Positions 1-11,241 of a DNA stretch of 64,000 nucleotides are shown here, one piece after another. Location of the stretch: positions 9,672,001 through 9,736,000 of the forward strand of contig CM034105.1 in NCBI GenBank assembly GCA_019914945.1. Reading direction: 5' to 3'. A model generated the notes under the pieces. It was not told the origin of the DNA. It saw only the letters and a list, made by a program, of their open reading frames with translations, and made no database searches. Source of the stretch: Typha latifolia (taxonomy: Eukaryota > Streptophyta > Magnoliopsida > Poales > Typhaceae). Numbering within the stretch: position 1 is the first letter of the stretch; the number at the start of each line of letters is the position of its first letter. The position numbers were made by a program, and so were the translations under genes.

Positions 1-516
1 GGCATCGGTGAGTACGTGGAGATGGAAGGGTTAGGACAAAGTGATAGATAGATTGGAAGAAGGGGGAGGAGCGGGCCGCCCCTAAGGGACTAGGGTGATT
101 AGCCGATCGAGGGAGGCTAGAAGCGGCGACATTGAGGAACGAGAGAACGGGAGAGAAGAAGACGAAGGAGACAAGGCAAAATTCAATTCATTCAATAATA
201 ATTCTATGGTTGCCATCCACACTTTTAGAGGCGAATCAAACAATTCAAAAATGACAATTATTAACCCTAAAATAGTAGATTTTCGCCGATCGCGTTCGAG
301 CTCGCTCGATTGTGTTCGAATGCACATTTTGCATTCTCTATTTTTGTGAATCTAATGCAGGCGTTCACAAGTGCGTTCGAACACACTGCATCCGAGTTCG
401 AACGCGACATACAGAAAACTTATTTTTCTATGAATTAAACACCAAAATAAGAATAAAAGACACCCCTAAAATGTATCCATGCTCGAGATGACATCGGTGA
501 AGTTCGAATTGTATCA
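1..516 (-). repeat. Gypsy A 3' LTR, truncated by the window
   Basis: It aligns by eye with the complete LTR at 7473-8320 of the TGATACGA...TCGTATCA family and ends at 516 in TTGTATCA. On the minus strand the LTR opens here, so positions about 290-410 are U3. They hold GTTCGAA-rich sequence (around 291, 318, 378 and 403). A weak TATA-like site (CTAAAAG on the minus strand) lies near 225-232. The rest of the LTR is outside the window. Confidence 0.85.
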
Positions 517-545
517 ATCCACCATGCTTCCGCAACCTTGTCCTC

Positions 546-1990
546 AAAGTTTGAAATTAGGGAAGCGATCCATGATATCTGACTCTAGCTCCCAAGTAGA
601 CTCATTAGTGGGCTTGCCTATCTACTCGATCAACACTTCCGTCTCCAATTTGGATCCATGGCATCTTCTCCTACGGCCTAAGACTCGGACCGATTCAGCT
701 GGGCCATCTTCTTCCATTAGTTCGGGCAAGGCCGAACCCACTACATAGTTAAGCTTGATCTGGGCTTTCAATGCCGATACATGGAAAACTGGATGGATCC
801 GAGTTCCCTTAGGTAGGTCCAACCGGTAAGCCACTGGACCGATTCGTTGTAGCTCTCGGTACGGACGATAGTACTTGTGACCCAACTTCTGGTTCAAAAT
901 TGGCCTCAATGTAGATTGTCGGTATGGTTGAGCTTGAACGAACATCAATTGATCCACCTCAAACTCTCACTCACGTCGGCCTTTGTCACAAGCTTGCTTC
1001 ATGCGTTATTGGGCTATTGCTAGGTGAATCTTGAGCCGTCTCAAGGTTTCACCTCTATCACCAAGTTCCAAGTCGAGCTCGGTCTAATCCATCGTCGCAA
1101 GTCTATCGTAGACACGTAAGACAGGGGGACTGTTCCCATAAACCGCCTCAAAGGGGGTCATGCTAATGTTAGAGTGATGAGCTGTGTTGTATGACCACTC
1201 GGCCCATGGAAGGAATTTGACCCAATCCTTTGGTCGGTCCGCCACAAAGCATCGCAAGTATTGCTCTAGTCTGCGATTCACCACCTCGGTTTGGCCATCC
1301 GTCTCGAGGTGATAAGCTGAACTAAGATTGACTTGAGTCCCTTTCAATCTGAAGAACTCGAACCAAAACTCACTGATGAAGATGCGATCCCGTCTGACAC
1401 GATTGTCCTAGACATCCCATGCAAGCGCGCCACTTCCCGAACAAAAATTTCAGCTACCTTTTTCGCTGACAACGGGTGCGTCAATGCTATGAAATGAGCA
1501 TATTTGCTCAACCTATCCACCACAACGAAAACCACCGATTGTCCTCGAACCTCCGGCAGCTCTTCGATAAAGTTCATGGAGATGTCCTCCCAAATATGCT
1601 CCGATATAGGTAGTGGTTGCAACAGCCTGCTGGGCTTAAGTGTCTCCGATTTGACCTATTGGCAAATTTGGCATTCACGCACATACTTCTTCACGTTCGA
1701 CTTCATCACTGTCCATGTATAGTTTTGGGCCTGTCGCTTATATGTACGTAAGACCCCTTCATTGCCTGCTATAGGAGTATCATGGAAGTGTGCTATCAAT
1801 AGTCTTCATAGCTCTTCGTCCGCAGGTACCTTGATCCGCCCGCACTCGAGTACTAATCCGTCGCGCTCCTCGTACTCGGGGTAGCTTGATGGGTTCTCTC
1901 TCAGCTCCTCCATGAGTCGGACCAAATCACTATCCTCTGTGCTGGCTTCACAGATCTGAGAAGAAAGGAAAGGTGGGTGCCGAGAAACAA
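546..1990 (-). pseudogene. Gypsy A integrase with C-terminal chromodomain, broken
   Basis: Read on the minus strand, the order is an H2C2 zinc-binding region (about 1650-1850), a DDE integrase core (about 1090-1640), a GPxxYRL-type C-terminal domain (about 790-900) and a chromodomain (about 560-700). Recognisable pieces are SSAYHLETDGQTEV, WAEWSYNTAHHS and HPVFHVSALK. The enzyme would join retroelement cDNA to chromosomal DNA, and chromodomains of this class bind modified histones. Frames change near 1380, and stop codons lie near 1085 and in the chromodomain near 620, so the copy is dead. Polypurine sequence and the LTR follow. Confidence 0.85.
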
Positions 1991-1997
1991 GCGAGCT

Positions 1998-2118
1998 CCC
2001 TTGCGTCCCTTACGCTTGGAAGTTCAAATAGCGATTGACTTCCATCCAACAGCACTCTCTGGTCATTCCTCCAAAATGTCAATGTGAGGTTTGTAAAGTC
2101 AAATATCATGGGCCCCAA
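1998..2118 (-). pseudogene. Gypsy A protease-RT linker scrap
   Basis: On the minus strand this short stretch matches the segment around 5990-6090 in element B (protease end to RT start). It is fused to the integrase N-terminal region on its left and stops at 2118 in CCCCAAGCTTTGAA. The intervening RT and RNase H are absent. It is a deletion scar with no coding capacity. Confidence 0.6.
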
Positions 2119-2239
2119 GCTTTGAACGCGACATATAGAAAACTTATTTTTTTAAGAATTAAATACTAAAATAAAAAACAAAGACACTTGCTAGAGTGTA
2201 TCCATGCTCGAGACGACATCGGTGAAGTCCGAATCGTAT
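2119..2239 (-). repeat. Gypsy B 3' LTR remnant
   Basis: It matches 396-516 and ends in GAATCGTATCA at 2239. It is followed at once by polypurine-type sequence (CTTGTCCTCAAGG on the plus strand) as in A. Only the U3 tip survives. Its other edge is the illegitimate junction with element A at 2118. Confidence 0.8.
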
Positions 2240-2280
2240 CAATCCACCACGCTTCCACAACCTTGTCCTCAAGGTTTGAA

Positions 2281-3394
2281 ATTAGGGAAGAGATCTTTGA
2301 ACTCTGACTCAAGCTCCTCCATGATTTGATCCTCTCCATTGGTTCCCCACATATCTGAGAATAGAGGAAGGGTTGGTGCAGAAAGGGAGGCGAGTTCATT
2401 TGTGTCCAGTTGGCGCGAAAGGGCATCGGCCGCTCAGTTCTCGATCCCCTTTTTGTAGACTAGTTCGTAGTCATACCCAAGGAGTTTCGTGACCCACTAT
2501 TGTTGTGCTGGGGTGTGCACACATTGCTCCATGAAGTAGGGTAAGCTATGCTGGTCCGTGCGGATAGTAAATCATTGGCCAATCAAGTAGGGTCGCCATT
2601 TGGTGACGGTGTGTAGAATTGCTAGCATTTCGCGCTCGTAGGTGGATAACTGTCATGACTGATTTGACAATGCCTTGTGCATATATGCCACGAGCCTGCC
2701 CTCTTGCATCAAAATAGCTGCAATGCCCTCACCTGAAGCATCGCATTCCACCACAAAGGGCTTGCTGAAATCTGGTAGAGCCAAAATCGGTGAAGTGGAC
2801 ATGGCTGTCTTCAATGCTTCAAAGGCCTCCATCACCTTGCCCGTCCATTGAAACCCTCCTTTCCTGAGTAAGAAGGTCAGCGGGGCAGCAATCTTGCCGT
2901 AGTTGGCAACGAATTGCCAGTAGTACCCCGTCAACCCAAGGAATCCCCTCAATTCCTGTTGATTAGTGGGAATTGGCCAGTCCACCATATTCTTGATTTT
3001 GCTTGGATCAGCTTCCACTCCTCTCGCTGAGATTATATGACCCGAGTACTCCAGTCGTGGCTCATCCCAAAGGCACTTGATCATCTTGACTTTTAACTGA
3101 TTTTGTCGCAAGATATTCAACACCTCATGCACATACCGCAAGTGCTTACTCCAATTCCTGCTATACACTAGAATGTCGGCAAAGAAGACGAGCACGTACC
3201 GACGTAAGAGCAGGCGGAAAAGGTCATTCATCAGCCCTTGGAAGGTAGCCGGTGCATTCATGAGCCCAAACGGCATGACTCAAAACTCATAGTGGCCATC
3301 GTGAGTTCGAAATGCCGTTTTGTGCACATCTTCCAGGTCAATAAGGATTTAATGGTTAAGTCAAGTCAAGTTTGCTGAAGTAAGCCAACCCTGT
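2281..3394 (-). pseudogene. Gypsy B reverse transcriptase (C-terminal part) and RNase H
   Basis: The best open stretch is 2653-3276 (207 codons, minus). It covers the RT palm from MPFGLMNAPATFQGLMND through the connection (GYYWQFVANYGK) and the RNase H start (FVVECDASGEG). RNase H continues to about 2450 with stops. The catalytic FDDI motif reads FFADILVYS, so one of the paired aspartates is alanine (near 3178-3180) and the enzyme would be inactive. The RT N-terminal part lies beyond the inserted solo LTR, at 5527-5780. The last 60 bases pass directly into chromodomain-end sequence, showing loss of integrase. Confidence 0.88.
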
Positions 3395-3399
3395 AAGTT

Positions 3400-5521
3400 T
3401 GTAACACCCCCCCCGGCACGGGCACATGCACACACACGCGTCCACACGGCACGCGCGGCGCATGCGACAGATAGTCTCCTATGCACATATAATCATGACA
3501 TCATCAAATAAAACCTGCTAACCTCTCCATGATCACATAATCCATCACCAAATAAATTATACTATTAACCAAATAAACCTGTTAACATATGAATATCCCA
3601 GTCCACAATAATATACATTAGACCACTACATAATCTGACAGGACCCACACAGGCCACAACAAACCATCAAGATATAACTAAAATAACTAATACAAGAGTA
3701 CACTATGATTTGACCTGTAATATCCAAATCATCGTCTAATGCAAAAGAGTACAAATATCAAATATTGGTACAACTCAATATCTGGTTAAACTATCATCTA
3801 TACCGTCTCGCATCTATAGCTCACCTCATTATCGTTCTAAAATATCTTCTGAAGATATCTCAAGTTGCTATCACGTACCACATATCTGAGAGGGTTAGAA
3901 AAAAGAAATAAAAAGAGTCATGAGCAAAAGGCTCAATGAATAGACCTTATCCCGAATCAGTGATGCCAAACAAAGAGTAAATCATGTACTAGATAATATG
4001 GATTAGAAAAAGCATCATGCCATGAATGAGTATATGAATGTTCCTCAATAATACATAAATGAAAAATAGATAATATGTCATGTCATAACTGATAAAATAT
4101 ATAATCTTCGACAATGTATAAATAAATCTCCATGTCATATCATCATCATAACTCTCTCTCTCAAATATGACACAAGATGCATGCCGACCATGACCATGCT
4201 ATGATATTAAATACAACCATATATGATGCATATTGATCACTCGATAATCAGGTAACCAAATGATAATAAAATCATATGCATTTCTCAACATCACAATCAT
4301 GACCGACACCTCGGTATAATATCACCATACTAGACCACTATGCACAGTCAACACCCGGTACCTGGTCTCAACATCATGCCCAAAGGCACCGAGCATACTC
4401 TGCCATCCGCAAGGAGTATCTCAAATATAACTATACCCTGCCATCCGCTAAGGGTATCAACATCCATCCAGATCGGGCACCCTTCTAACTGATAGAAATA
4501 TCGTGAGAATAACTCGCCACATATGCCCTAGCGAATGGCATGTGTCCGAATGTCTGTTGCGCACATAGACTAACGACCTCGGACGTAAGGCCAACAGGAT
4601 CGCGACTATGTCGAGCGATCAATCATCCACCAAGCGCATCCTAACCCTCGCGCCCACTCGGGTATCCTCACGCTTTCTATCAACTATCCTAGCAATCACA
4701 TTTTATATTTTCCTTCTAAATGATAGATCATATGCATATATCTAGTATGATAATAAGTCAATGCATAATATAAATTTTGGTGGAATAGGAATTAAGAGAA
4801 AATGATGCAATGTAGTCTCCAACTGTATCGTCAACACATGCATACTCATGCTACAGATCAACTCGGTATACAATCATAATAGTAGAATCATCTCTAATTA
4901 TCTCTATATATATCACCAATGTACTCATATCCCATATCAGCATAATCAAATGCATAATAAAATATGCTCGACTGTAATCATCTCTAGATAAAATCATATA
5001 ATCATGCTGGAGGACAAAATATGCATGTACATAATATATAATATAATCTAATTTGAGAAAGGCGTCTAGGGAATAAGACTACTCACCGTTTGATAAGAAG
5101 ACACAAACCATGCATCTCTCACGTCCGTTAGTTAACCGAGTGACACTCATCGCTAGCAAAGTCCACGGGATCTCAAATAAGGTGTTCGGGATCGGCGACG
5201 GCGGCTTTTTGAAGGTGGCGGCGGGCCGACGTCGGTAACGAGGAGAAGAGAGTGGAGAGAGAGTGGAGTGAGAGAGAGACCGAGAGAGAGATAGATAGAG
5301 AGAGAGAGATTTAAAGAGAGAGAGAGGAAAGGCGGTGGGGAGTCTTGGCGGTGGCTGCGGTAGTGCTGGGGCACGCCGCGGCTAGCTGGCCGCAGCCGAT
5401 TGGCTGCGGCGACGCGAGGGGGTGTGTGGCACCCTCTCCCCATGCTGCCCCACTGCATGGGCATGAGGCCAACCACGTCGTGCCCATGCAAAGATTTTTT
5501 TTTTAAGGTTGCGTTGTTACA
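3400..5521. mobile_element. Solo LTR, TGTAACACC...TTGTTACA family, with AAGTT target duplication
   Basis: This 2122-bp insertion starts TGTAACACCCC and ends GTTGTTACA. It is flanked by identical AAGTT (3395-3399 and 5522-5526), and removing it restores the RT reading of element B. It has no gag or pol, so it is a solo LTR. The start and end resemble long gypsy LTRs of the Tekay/Del type, but the lineage is inferred. A GA-rich microsatellite lies at 5240-5330. A C-rich start block resembles 59711-59810. Open frames inside it (for example 5153-5587) are low-complexity and not genes. Confidence 0.88.
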
Positions 5522-5526
5522 AAGTT

Positions 5527-6330
5527 CATCCAGCAACTCCTCGATCACCAGTATTAGATACCGGTCTTTAACGGTGATTGCATTCAAGGTTCAGTAGTCG
5601 ACGCAAAATTGCCAACTCTTGTCTTTTTTCTGAACCAGCAACAACGACGATGAGTAGGCACTTCTACTCGATTGAATAATCCCTTGCTCTAGCATCTCCA
5701 CCACCAATTTGTTGATCTCTTCCTTTTGGACATGCGGGTACTAATAGGGCTGAACATTTGTTGGTTCAGCCTTTGGAATGATCTGGATGTGATTGTCGTG
5801 TCAACGGGTCAGCAGTAGTCCTCGGGGTTCCTTGAAGAGATCCTTGAATTCCTGCAGCAACTCTTGCATGACAATGGCTATTTCCCTTGGTGGTAGATGT
5901 TCTTGTTTAGCAACAGCCATTTGCAGTAGTAGAGCTCGGTCCCCTGCACATGGAAGTCCCAAAAGTGGTTGCAACATCGGCCCTTGCTGCGGTTGATTTC
6001 CATCCAGCAGCACTCTTCGACCATTTCTCCAAAATATAAGTGTGAGGTTTGAAAAATCAAATATTATGAGCCCCAAGCTTTGAAGCCATTAGGTCCCCAA
6101 AATAATGTCGGCACCCCGCAAGGCCAATGGATAAAGATCCAATGTGAAAGTTTGGCCTTGCACTTTCAATTCCACACCTCCACAAAGTTTGGCCTTGCTC
6201 GTCCAAGGCCTCTAGGTGCATACTTCACATCTTGGGATGGCTTTAGGGGTGCTCTAGGAGGCACCATTGCAGCAGCGGTTCTTGGTTCTCCGGTAATATT
6301 TCCTGCCTCTATGGTTAGTTGAGCTTGATT
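5527..6330 (-). pseudogene. Gypsy B protease remnant and RT N-terminal part
   Basis: On the minus strand it holds the end of an aspartic protease (GCRHYFGDLM for the usual GCDIILG, near 6085-6115), the protease-RT linker (5801-6076 is open) and the RT fingers (YPHVQKEEINKL, then LNAITVKDRYL, 5560-5760). The protease active-site half is missing or unrecognisable between about 6130 and 6330. The RT reading frame stops at the nested LTR and resumes at 3394. Confidence 0.8.
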
Positions 6331-7456
6331 GCAGCTTCCTTGGCTTGTCCAGTTCTACTTTAGATGTAACTTCATGGCTCGGTATTTGTCTTCCATGAGC
6401 ACTGCATCTTCGAAGGCTTCCTTTAAGGTTCTAGGCCTTAAAGCCCTCACGTCGGCTTCTATGTCTCCTCGCAGCCCGGAGATGAAGGTGTTACGAAGTT
6501 GCTGATCCGTCCATGGGGGTTGGCATCAGCTACTTATCATCTCAAATTCTTCTTGGTATGCCTTAATCGTGGTCTTTTGCACCGTCTTTGAGAAGGGAGC
6601 ATCGAAGTCTTCATACCTTAACTCTCCAAATCGCTGCGTGATATTGGCGCAAAAGTCAACCCAAGTTTTGATAGCCTCATTGGCATTGGCTACTCAAAAC
6701 CAATGAAGCACCGCATCTTCAAGGTGGAAGCTCGCAAGTGTCACCTTGTATTCTTCTGCCATACCTTGGTATGCGAAGAATTGCTCCGCCCTATACATCC
6801 AATCGATCCGATCGCCACCTTTGAACTTGGGGAATTCGAGACGCACGATTTGCCCACAGATGTCGTTGTCTAGATCCAGATCATGTCCAAGTCCTTGTCT
6901 AACTGGAGGAGGATGCACGATGAATGGTTGATGATCCCTCCTTCGATTTTGATTAACTCGCCATGGTTCCGGTTCTTATTGTCCCGCCCATGGATCTAGA
7001 TCTCTAAGGTGATCCCCATAGTGGTTTGCTCGTCGGATGTGTTCACCTACAACTAGGTCTAGTGGAACCGTCCTTGCTTGTCTCTGCCCATAGGGTGGTG
7101 GTAGTAGCTGCTCTTGTGGTTGCAAATTCTAAACCGGTGCCAGTGGGTTCATGGGAGTCGACTCGCGTTGTGGGGTTGATGGTGCATTCCCGTTCGCCAT
7201 GGCTTCCCTTGTCGTCCGTAATTCCTACATCATCTCCATTATCATCTAGTTGTGGATGGTCATTTGTTCAGAAAGAGACCCCAACACGGCTTGAACACTA
7301 GGCTCTTTCGTATTCCGATTTGGTTGGGCGGTTCCGTGAGTGGAATTCCCTGCAACTGTTTCCCCTTCCTCTATTTGGAGAATCTCTTCTTCATCATCTC
7401 ACCGTGCAGCCATGGCTCTGATTGTCGTCATAGGAAGCGCGTGTCCGAGGAATGGT
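6331..7456 (-). pseudogene. Gypsy B gag remnant
   Basis: The minus strand shows a retrotransposon gag core. The open piece 6694-6918 includes VRLEFPKFKGGDRIDWMYRA and LASFHLEDAVLHWF, the typical gypsy gag signature. Frames upstream and downstream are broken, and no clear CCHC knuckle was found. Gag would form the virus-like particle that packages element RNA. It begins shortly after the PBS, as expected. Confidence 0.82.
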
Positions 7457-7458
7457 GG

Positions 7459-7472
7459 TTCTGATACCAGCT
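7459..7472 (-). promoter_or_regulatory. Primer binding site of gypsy B
   Basis: The minus strand reads CTGGTATCAGAACC directly next to the 5' LTR. It is close to the complement of the initiator methionine tRNA 3' end (TGGTATCAGAGCC), so minus-strand cDNA synthesis would start here. Confidence 0.75.
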
Positions 7473-8320
7473 TGATACGATCTCCCCTTTTTGACCAAGG
7501 CTCGATCTATTCTGATTTTTAGATCTGGACAAGATCTTACATGGAACTTTAGAAATAGATCTCAAAAGATTCCTCCGTCGGATCGATGTAATATTTTGAT
7601 ACTGGAAAAGAGCTTTCCAACAAATCAACTTCTAGGCAAATCTCACATCGAGATCTCGAGATATCGTCCGATTAGTGAACAAACATCGGGTAGTCTGTCT
7701 TAGTATCTATGGATGGAGGCACGAGATCCTAGATGATGGTGGATGGTGGTGGACTGGCATTAATGGGATGGCACCGGTGAGTAAGTGGTGGTGGAAGGGT
7801 TATAGGTGATGGAAGGATTAGGGCAAGTGATGAATAGATTGGAAGAAGGGGGAGGAGAGGGCCGCCTTTAAGGGACTAGGGTGATTAGTTGGTCGAGGGA
7901 GGTTAGAATTAGTGTCGCCGGGGAATGAGAATGGGAGAGAAGAAATTGAAGGAGCTAGGGCAAAAACTTAATTCATCAATAATAATTCCATAATTGCCAT
8001 CCACACCTTTAGAGGCTAACCAAACAATTCAAAAATGACAATTATTAACCCTAAAATAGTAGATTTTCGACGACCGCGTTCACACGCACCCTATCACATT
8101 CGAACGCACATTTTGCGTTCTCTGTATGTGCGAACGCGATGCAGGCACATTCGAACGCACATTTCACGCTCTCTAGATGTGCGAACGCACTCCACCCGCG
8201 TTCGAACACGACATACAAAAAACTAATTTTTTTAAGAATTAAATACTAAAACAAGAAACAAAGACACCCCTAGAGTGTATCCATGCTCGGGACGACATTG
8301 GTGAAGTTCGAATCGTATCA
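7473..8320 (-). repeat. Gypsy B 5' LTR, complete
   Basis: The 848-bp LTR runs from TGATACGATCTCC to GAATCGTATCA with 8-bp inverted ends (TGATACGA/TCGTATCA). Positions 8068-8212 hold several GTTCGAACGC-type motifs in U3. On the minus strand these sit upstream of a degenerate TATA-like site near 8006-8014. This is the most complete LTR of the family here besides the solo copy at 45058-45996. Confidence 0.88.
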
Positions 8321-9643
8321 CTCGCTAAATCTCGAATTAGAGTTAGCTTCTTTTATGTGTTATTTATAAAGACACTCTTAGGCCATGGTCTAATTCATTA
8401 AAACTAATTTATAAGATAATTAATAAAGCAAACACTACTATTTGCTAATGTTCACGGTTGTTAGCACTAAAAATAATTAAATACTGACTTAAATAATTTA
8501 AAGATATAATTAGTGGGTAACTACTCTATTTAGCAAGAAAAAGCCAAAAGAAACCCACCAAAATTTGCCCAAAGCTTACCTTAACTAGAAAAACACATGG
8601 GTTAGGCTATAGCCCAACCCATCCCCAAATTTGAGCTAGGCTGCCTATAGCCCCCCTCCCCATCCAAAACTTCGGCTAGGCTGCATGCAGCCCAACAACA
8701 CCCTAGAGCTGGGCCGCAACTAGCCTGACCCGACACTCGAGCCTGGGCTGGGTCGCACTCAACCCCCGGGACGCGATCCCCGGGCAGGGTCGCACCCAAC
8801 CTAGCATGCGAGCCCCGAGCTGGGCCATAGTCTGCTAGGGGCACCACTCCCCTCCCTTCCTCCTCACCTAGATTGAAAGGATGGAGGAAGGGAGGATGGC
8901 TGACCACTGACAGTCGGGGCCAACGAGCTAACCGACGCCTCGCTAGCAGTGGAAGGCACCCATAGTGCCTACCCCATCGGTGGGGAAGACAACCACCACC
9001 CACCGACGGCAAGGACCTAATTAGTGGAGGGAACGGGTGGTGCCGTTGAACCCCCTAGCTACCGACAAACCTGCCGAACCCACTGACACCCCCTTCAGCA
9101 AAGGTTAGGAGAGGGGAAGCCGAGCTGCCAAAGGTGGCCACCGATGAGAATCCACCTAGCCTTCGCCGCTGGCTAAGGCAAGGGCCGCCCAACGGCTCCA
9201 GCCACAAGGGCACCGAAGGAAGCCATCAAGGGCAACCTCGCAAAGAGAGGAAGCTCACCGGACCGACGCGGCAAGGCATGAAACCGCCAGCCGGTCGGAT
9301 CATAGCGAGACCGAGAGGAGGAATAATCAAAGGAGAAAATCAAAATCACTAACACATTTTAAAATTAAACATAACTATCAATATAGGGATCTCCAACGCT
9401 TTGATCCCTACGTCGGCAAGCTCAGTGGTGGTCCGGCATGAAGGAAAGGAAAAGGGGCGCACGTGTCTCGCACATGTTAAGGCAGCTGTAGACGGGGAGA
9501 AGAAAAGAAAAGGAAAGAAGGAAAGAAGGAGGAGAAGAAAAGAGAAATGGGAAGAGAGGAAAGGGGCGCACGTGCCTCGCACATGTTAAGTGAGCGCACG
9601 TGCGAGGCACGTGCACGCCATTTTTTTTATAGGGGTTGTTACA
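8321..9643. repeat. Right part of a TTGTTACA-ended LTR (probable)
   Basis: The sequence ends in GGGGTTGTTACA at 9643, the same terminus as the solo LTR at 3400-5521. It has a similar layout: an AT-rich part, then a GC-rich domain (8580-9330) and a purine-rich tail. Its left part is not visible; A/B may have inserted into it, or it may be truncated. No coding sequence is supported: the long GC-rich frames at 8602-9012 and 9422-9760 show no domain. Confidence 0.45.
9568..9614. other. 15-bp perfect hairpin with CACGTG boxes
   Basis: GCACGTGCCTCGCAC (9568-9582) and its exact reverse complement (9600-9614) are separated by 17 bases, about 30 bases before the LTR end. Each arm contains CACGTG. A related 28-base block occurs at about 9453-9480 and again at 9563-9590, so part of the region is a direct repeat. 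The function is unknown: it could be a regulatory box cluster or a 3'-end RNA fold. Confidence 0.6.
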
Positions 9644-10258
9644 GGATAGCGATGGAAAGCTCCCCGACTTTGTGCGGCGTCGACATGAGGTTGCCGGCAG
9701 TCCAATTGCCCAACAAGACCAAAACAAGGAGGGGAAAGGGGGAAAGCACTGCATGGCCAATTTAACTAAAAATTAACTTTGCAAGATAGGAGGGGACTGA
9801 CCAGTGAGCATCTCTGTGATGATGGGAAAATCTGGCGATGCTCCAGCATGGCGAGGATGTGCACTCACCTTTTTTGGGAGGGGAGGGGGTGGGTACGAGA
9901 TATTATATTATACGTCACTAAAATGGCTATTTGTACCAAAAAGTAAAGGTTTTCATTATTTGCATCCCTACCCATTATTACTCATCCATATTTTCAATTT
10001 TATTGATAAAATGACTATAATGCCCTTGCTATTTTAAAAATGTAATGTGATTATCACTTTTACTACAACAATAGATAATAACACAATTCTTCATTCTAGT
10101 GATACGGACCAAGATCAGCCTAATCCACCACTCTCAGGACCAAGTATTTGAACGCCAATGTCCAAGAGCATAATGTCATCCTATTGAAACCTTTTTGAGT
10201 GTCGAATAAGGAAACTTGTTCGAACGTGATTTCTTTATGTGTTTTTCTTGAATTAGGA
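9644..10258. other. No gene seen
   Basis: Between two LTR ends lies sequence with a G-rich stretch (9871-9895) and an AT-rich part (9900-10090). The open frames here are short with no recognisable domain. I assign nothing. Confidence 0.5.
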
Positions 10259-11228
10259 TGTTAGGCTCTGATACCAATTGATAGACTCTGATACCAATTG
10301 ATAGGCTCTAATACCACTTTGATAGAGCTTTGATACCAAATAATAAGCTCTGATATCAAATTAATAGGATCTAGAACCAAAAGATCGGCTACGAAACAAT
10401 TCCTTAAGATCTAAATTTATTGCAAGAAGTAGTCCACGCAGCCATGGAAAAATATTCGTCAGATATTCTCCGGTAGTCATAAAATTACAAAACTAATTGG
10501 GTTGGATCCGTAACGTCCTGATACAACCGTCGTATTTACTCCCTTCATAGATTCAAACTGTAAAAGGGATGAAAATATGGAATAACGTGGGTGATGGTGG
10601 TGGTGATGGGTGGAGTGGATGTTAGGATTATGAATGGGTATCGAGATGAGGGTGGATTGTGGAAGTAATTAAAGGAAGTAGACGAAGGGACCAAAGTGGT
10701 CGAGATCCCAAAGAAGATGGGTGACTCGACAGACGAGGGAGATTAGAAGTTAGGAGAAACCTTGCAAACAGTAGAGGTGGAAGGATAGTGTAGAGGGAGG
10801 AGGGAGAAGTCTAAAGAGAAGATAAGAGACAAGAAATCAATAATCCAATTCCATAATGAAGTTGATTGCCATCCACATATTTATAGAGGCTAGCCAATAA
10901 GTCCTAAAATAATATGAAACCCTAACAAACCAACTAAACTAGAGGTTAATGAATAGATTCAGAATCTGGAGAATTAATGAATATAAATGTTGAAGATCCG
11001 GAGGTTACGACCTTATCCACTAGTTTGATATTATTTGAATATGTGTAGAATATTCTACAAATATTTTCTTGAAACTGCGCAGAGCTGAATTTAGCTAATT
11101 AAATAAAATCCTAACCTACTAAGACTCTAACTAAACCAAATAACCAAATAACCAAATAAGATAATTAGACTCAATCCATTGAGCCTAATCTCCTTTTGAT
11201 ATGATCCGATTTGATCTGATTCGTATGA
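10259..11228 (-). repeat. Gypsy C 3' LTR
   Basis: 970 bp, TGTTAGGCTCTGATACC to TTCGTATGA (TCGTATCA in the right copy). The left edge carries five tandem units of 20-22 bp with the core CTCTGATACCAATTGATA (10259-10366). On the minus strand each resembles the tRNA-Met primer binding site. The family is distinct from A/B apart from the TGATACGA-type U3 end. Confidence 0.85.
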
Positions 11229-11241
11229 ATCCACCATGCTT

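Larger units (their letters stand above)
1..2118 (-). mobile_element. Ty3/gypsy element A, rearranged fragment
   Basis: This is the 3' part of a minus-strand chromodomain gypsy element. In element orientation it contains a short protease-linker piece (about 1998-2118), an integrase with chromodomain (about 546-1990), a polypurine region (517-545) and a 3' LTR cut by the window edge (1-516). Reverse transcriptase and RNase H are missing between integrase and protease, so an internal deletion has occurred. At 2118 the copy ends abruptly inside an LTR tail that belongs to element B. The family is shared with B and with the solo LTR at 45058. Confidence 0.8.
2119..8320 (-). mobile_element. Ty3/gypsy element B with nested solo LTR
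   Basis: A minus-strand gypsy copy with a complete 5' LTR (7473-8320), PBS, gag, a partial protease, RT and RNase H, and only the last 121 bp of its 3' LTR (2119-2239). The integrase is deleted: sequence passes from just after the RNase H ADALSR-type motif to the chromodomain tail near 2281-2345. A foreign solo LTR (3400-5521) splits the RT. It belongs to the same family as element A. Confidence 0.85.

Noticed and set aside
5153..5587. 144-codon minus-strand frame rich in Ser/Leu/Pro
   Set aside because: It spans the GA microsatellite of a solo LTR and crosses the LTR end into gypsy RT; low-complexity artefact.
8602..9012. 136-codon GC-rich minus-strand frame as a host gene
   Set aside because: No domain, low-complexity composition, lies in the GC-rich part of an LTR-like region.
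9349..9760. Frames around the purine-rich LTR end
   Set aside because: GA-rich simple sequence and direct repeats explain the openness.
10259..10366. tRNA-like or tRNA-derived repeat because of CTCTGATACCA units
   Set aside because: Only the 3'-end complement of the tRNA is present, in PBS orientation, with no cloverleaf, A box or B box.
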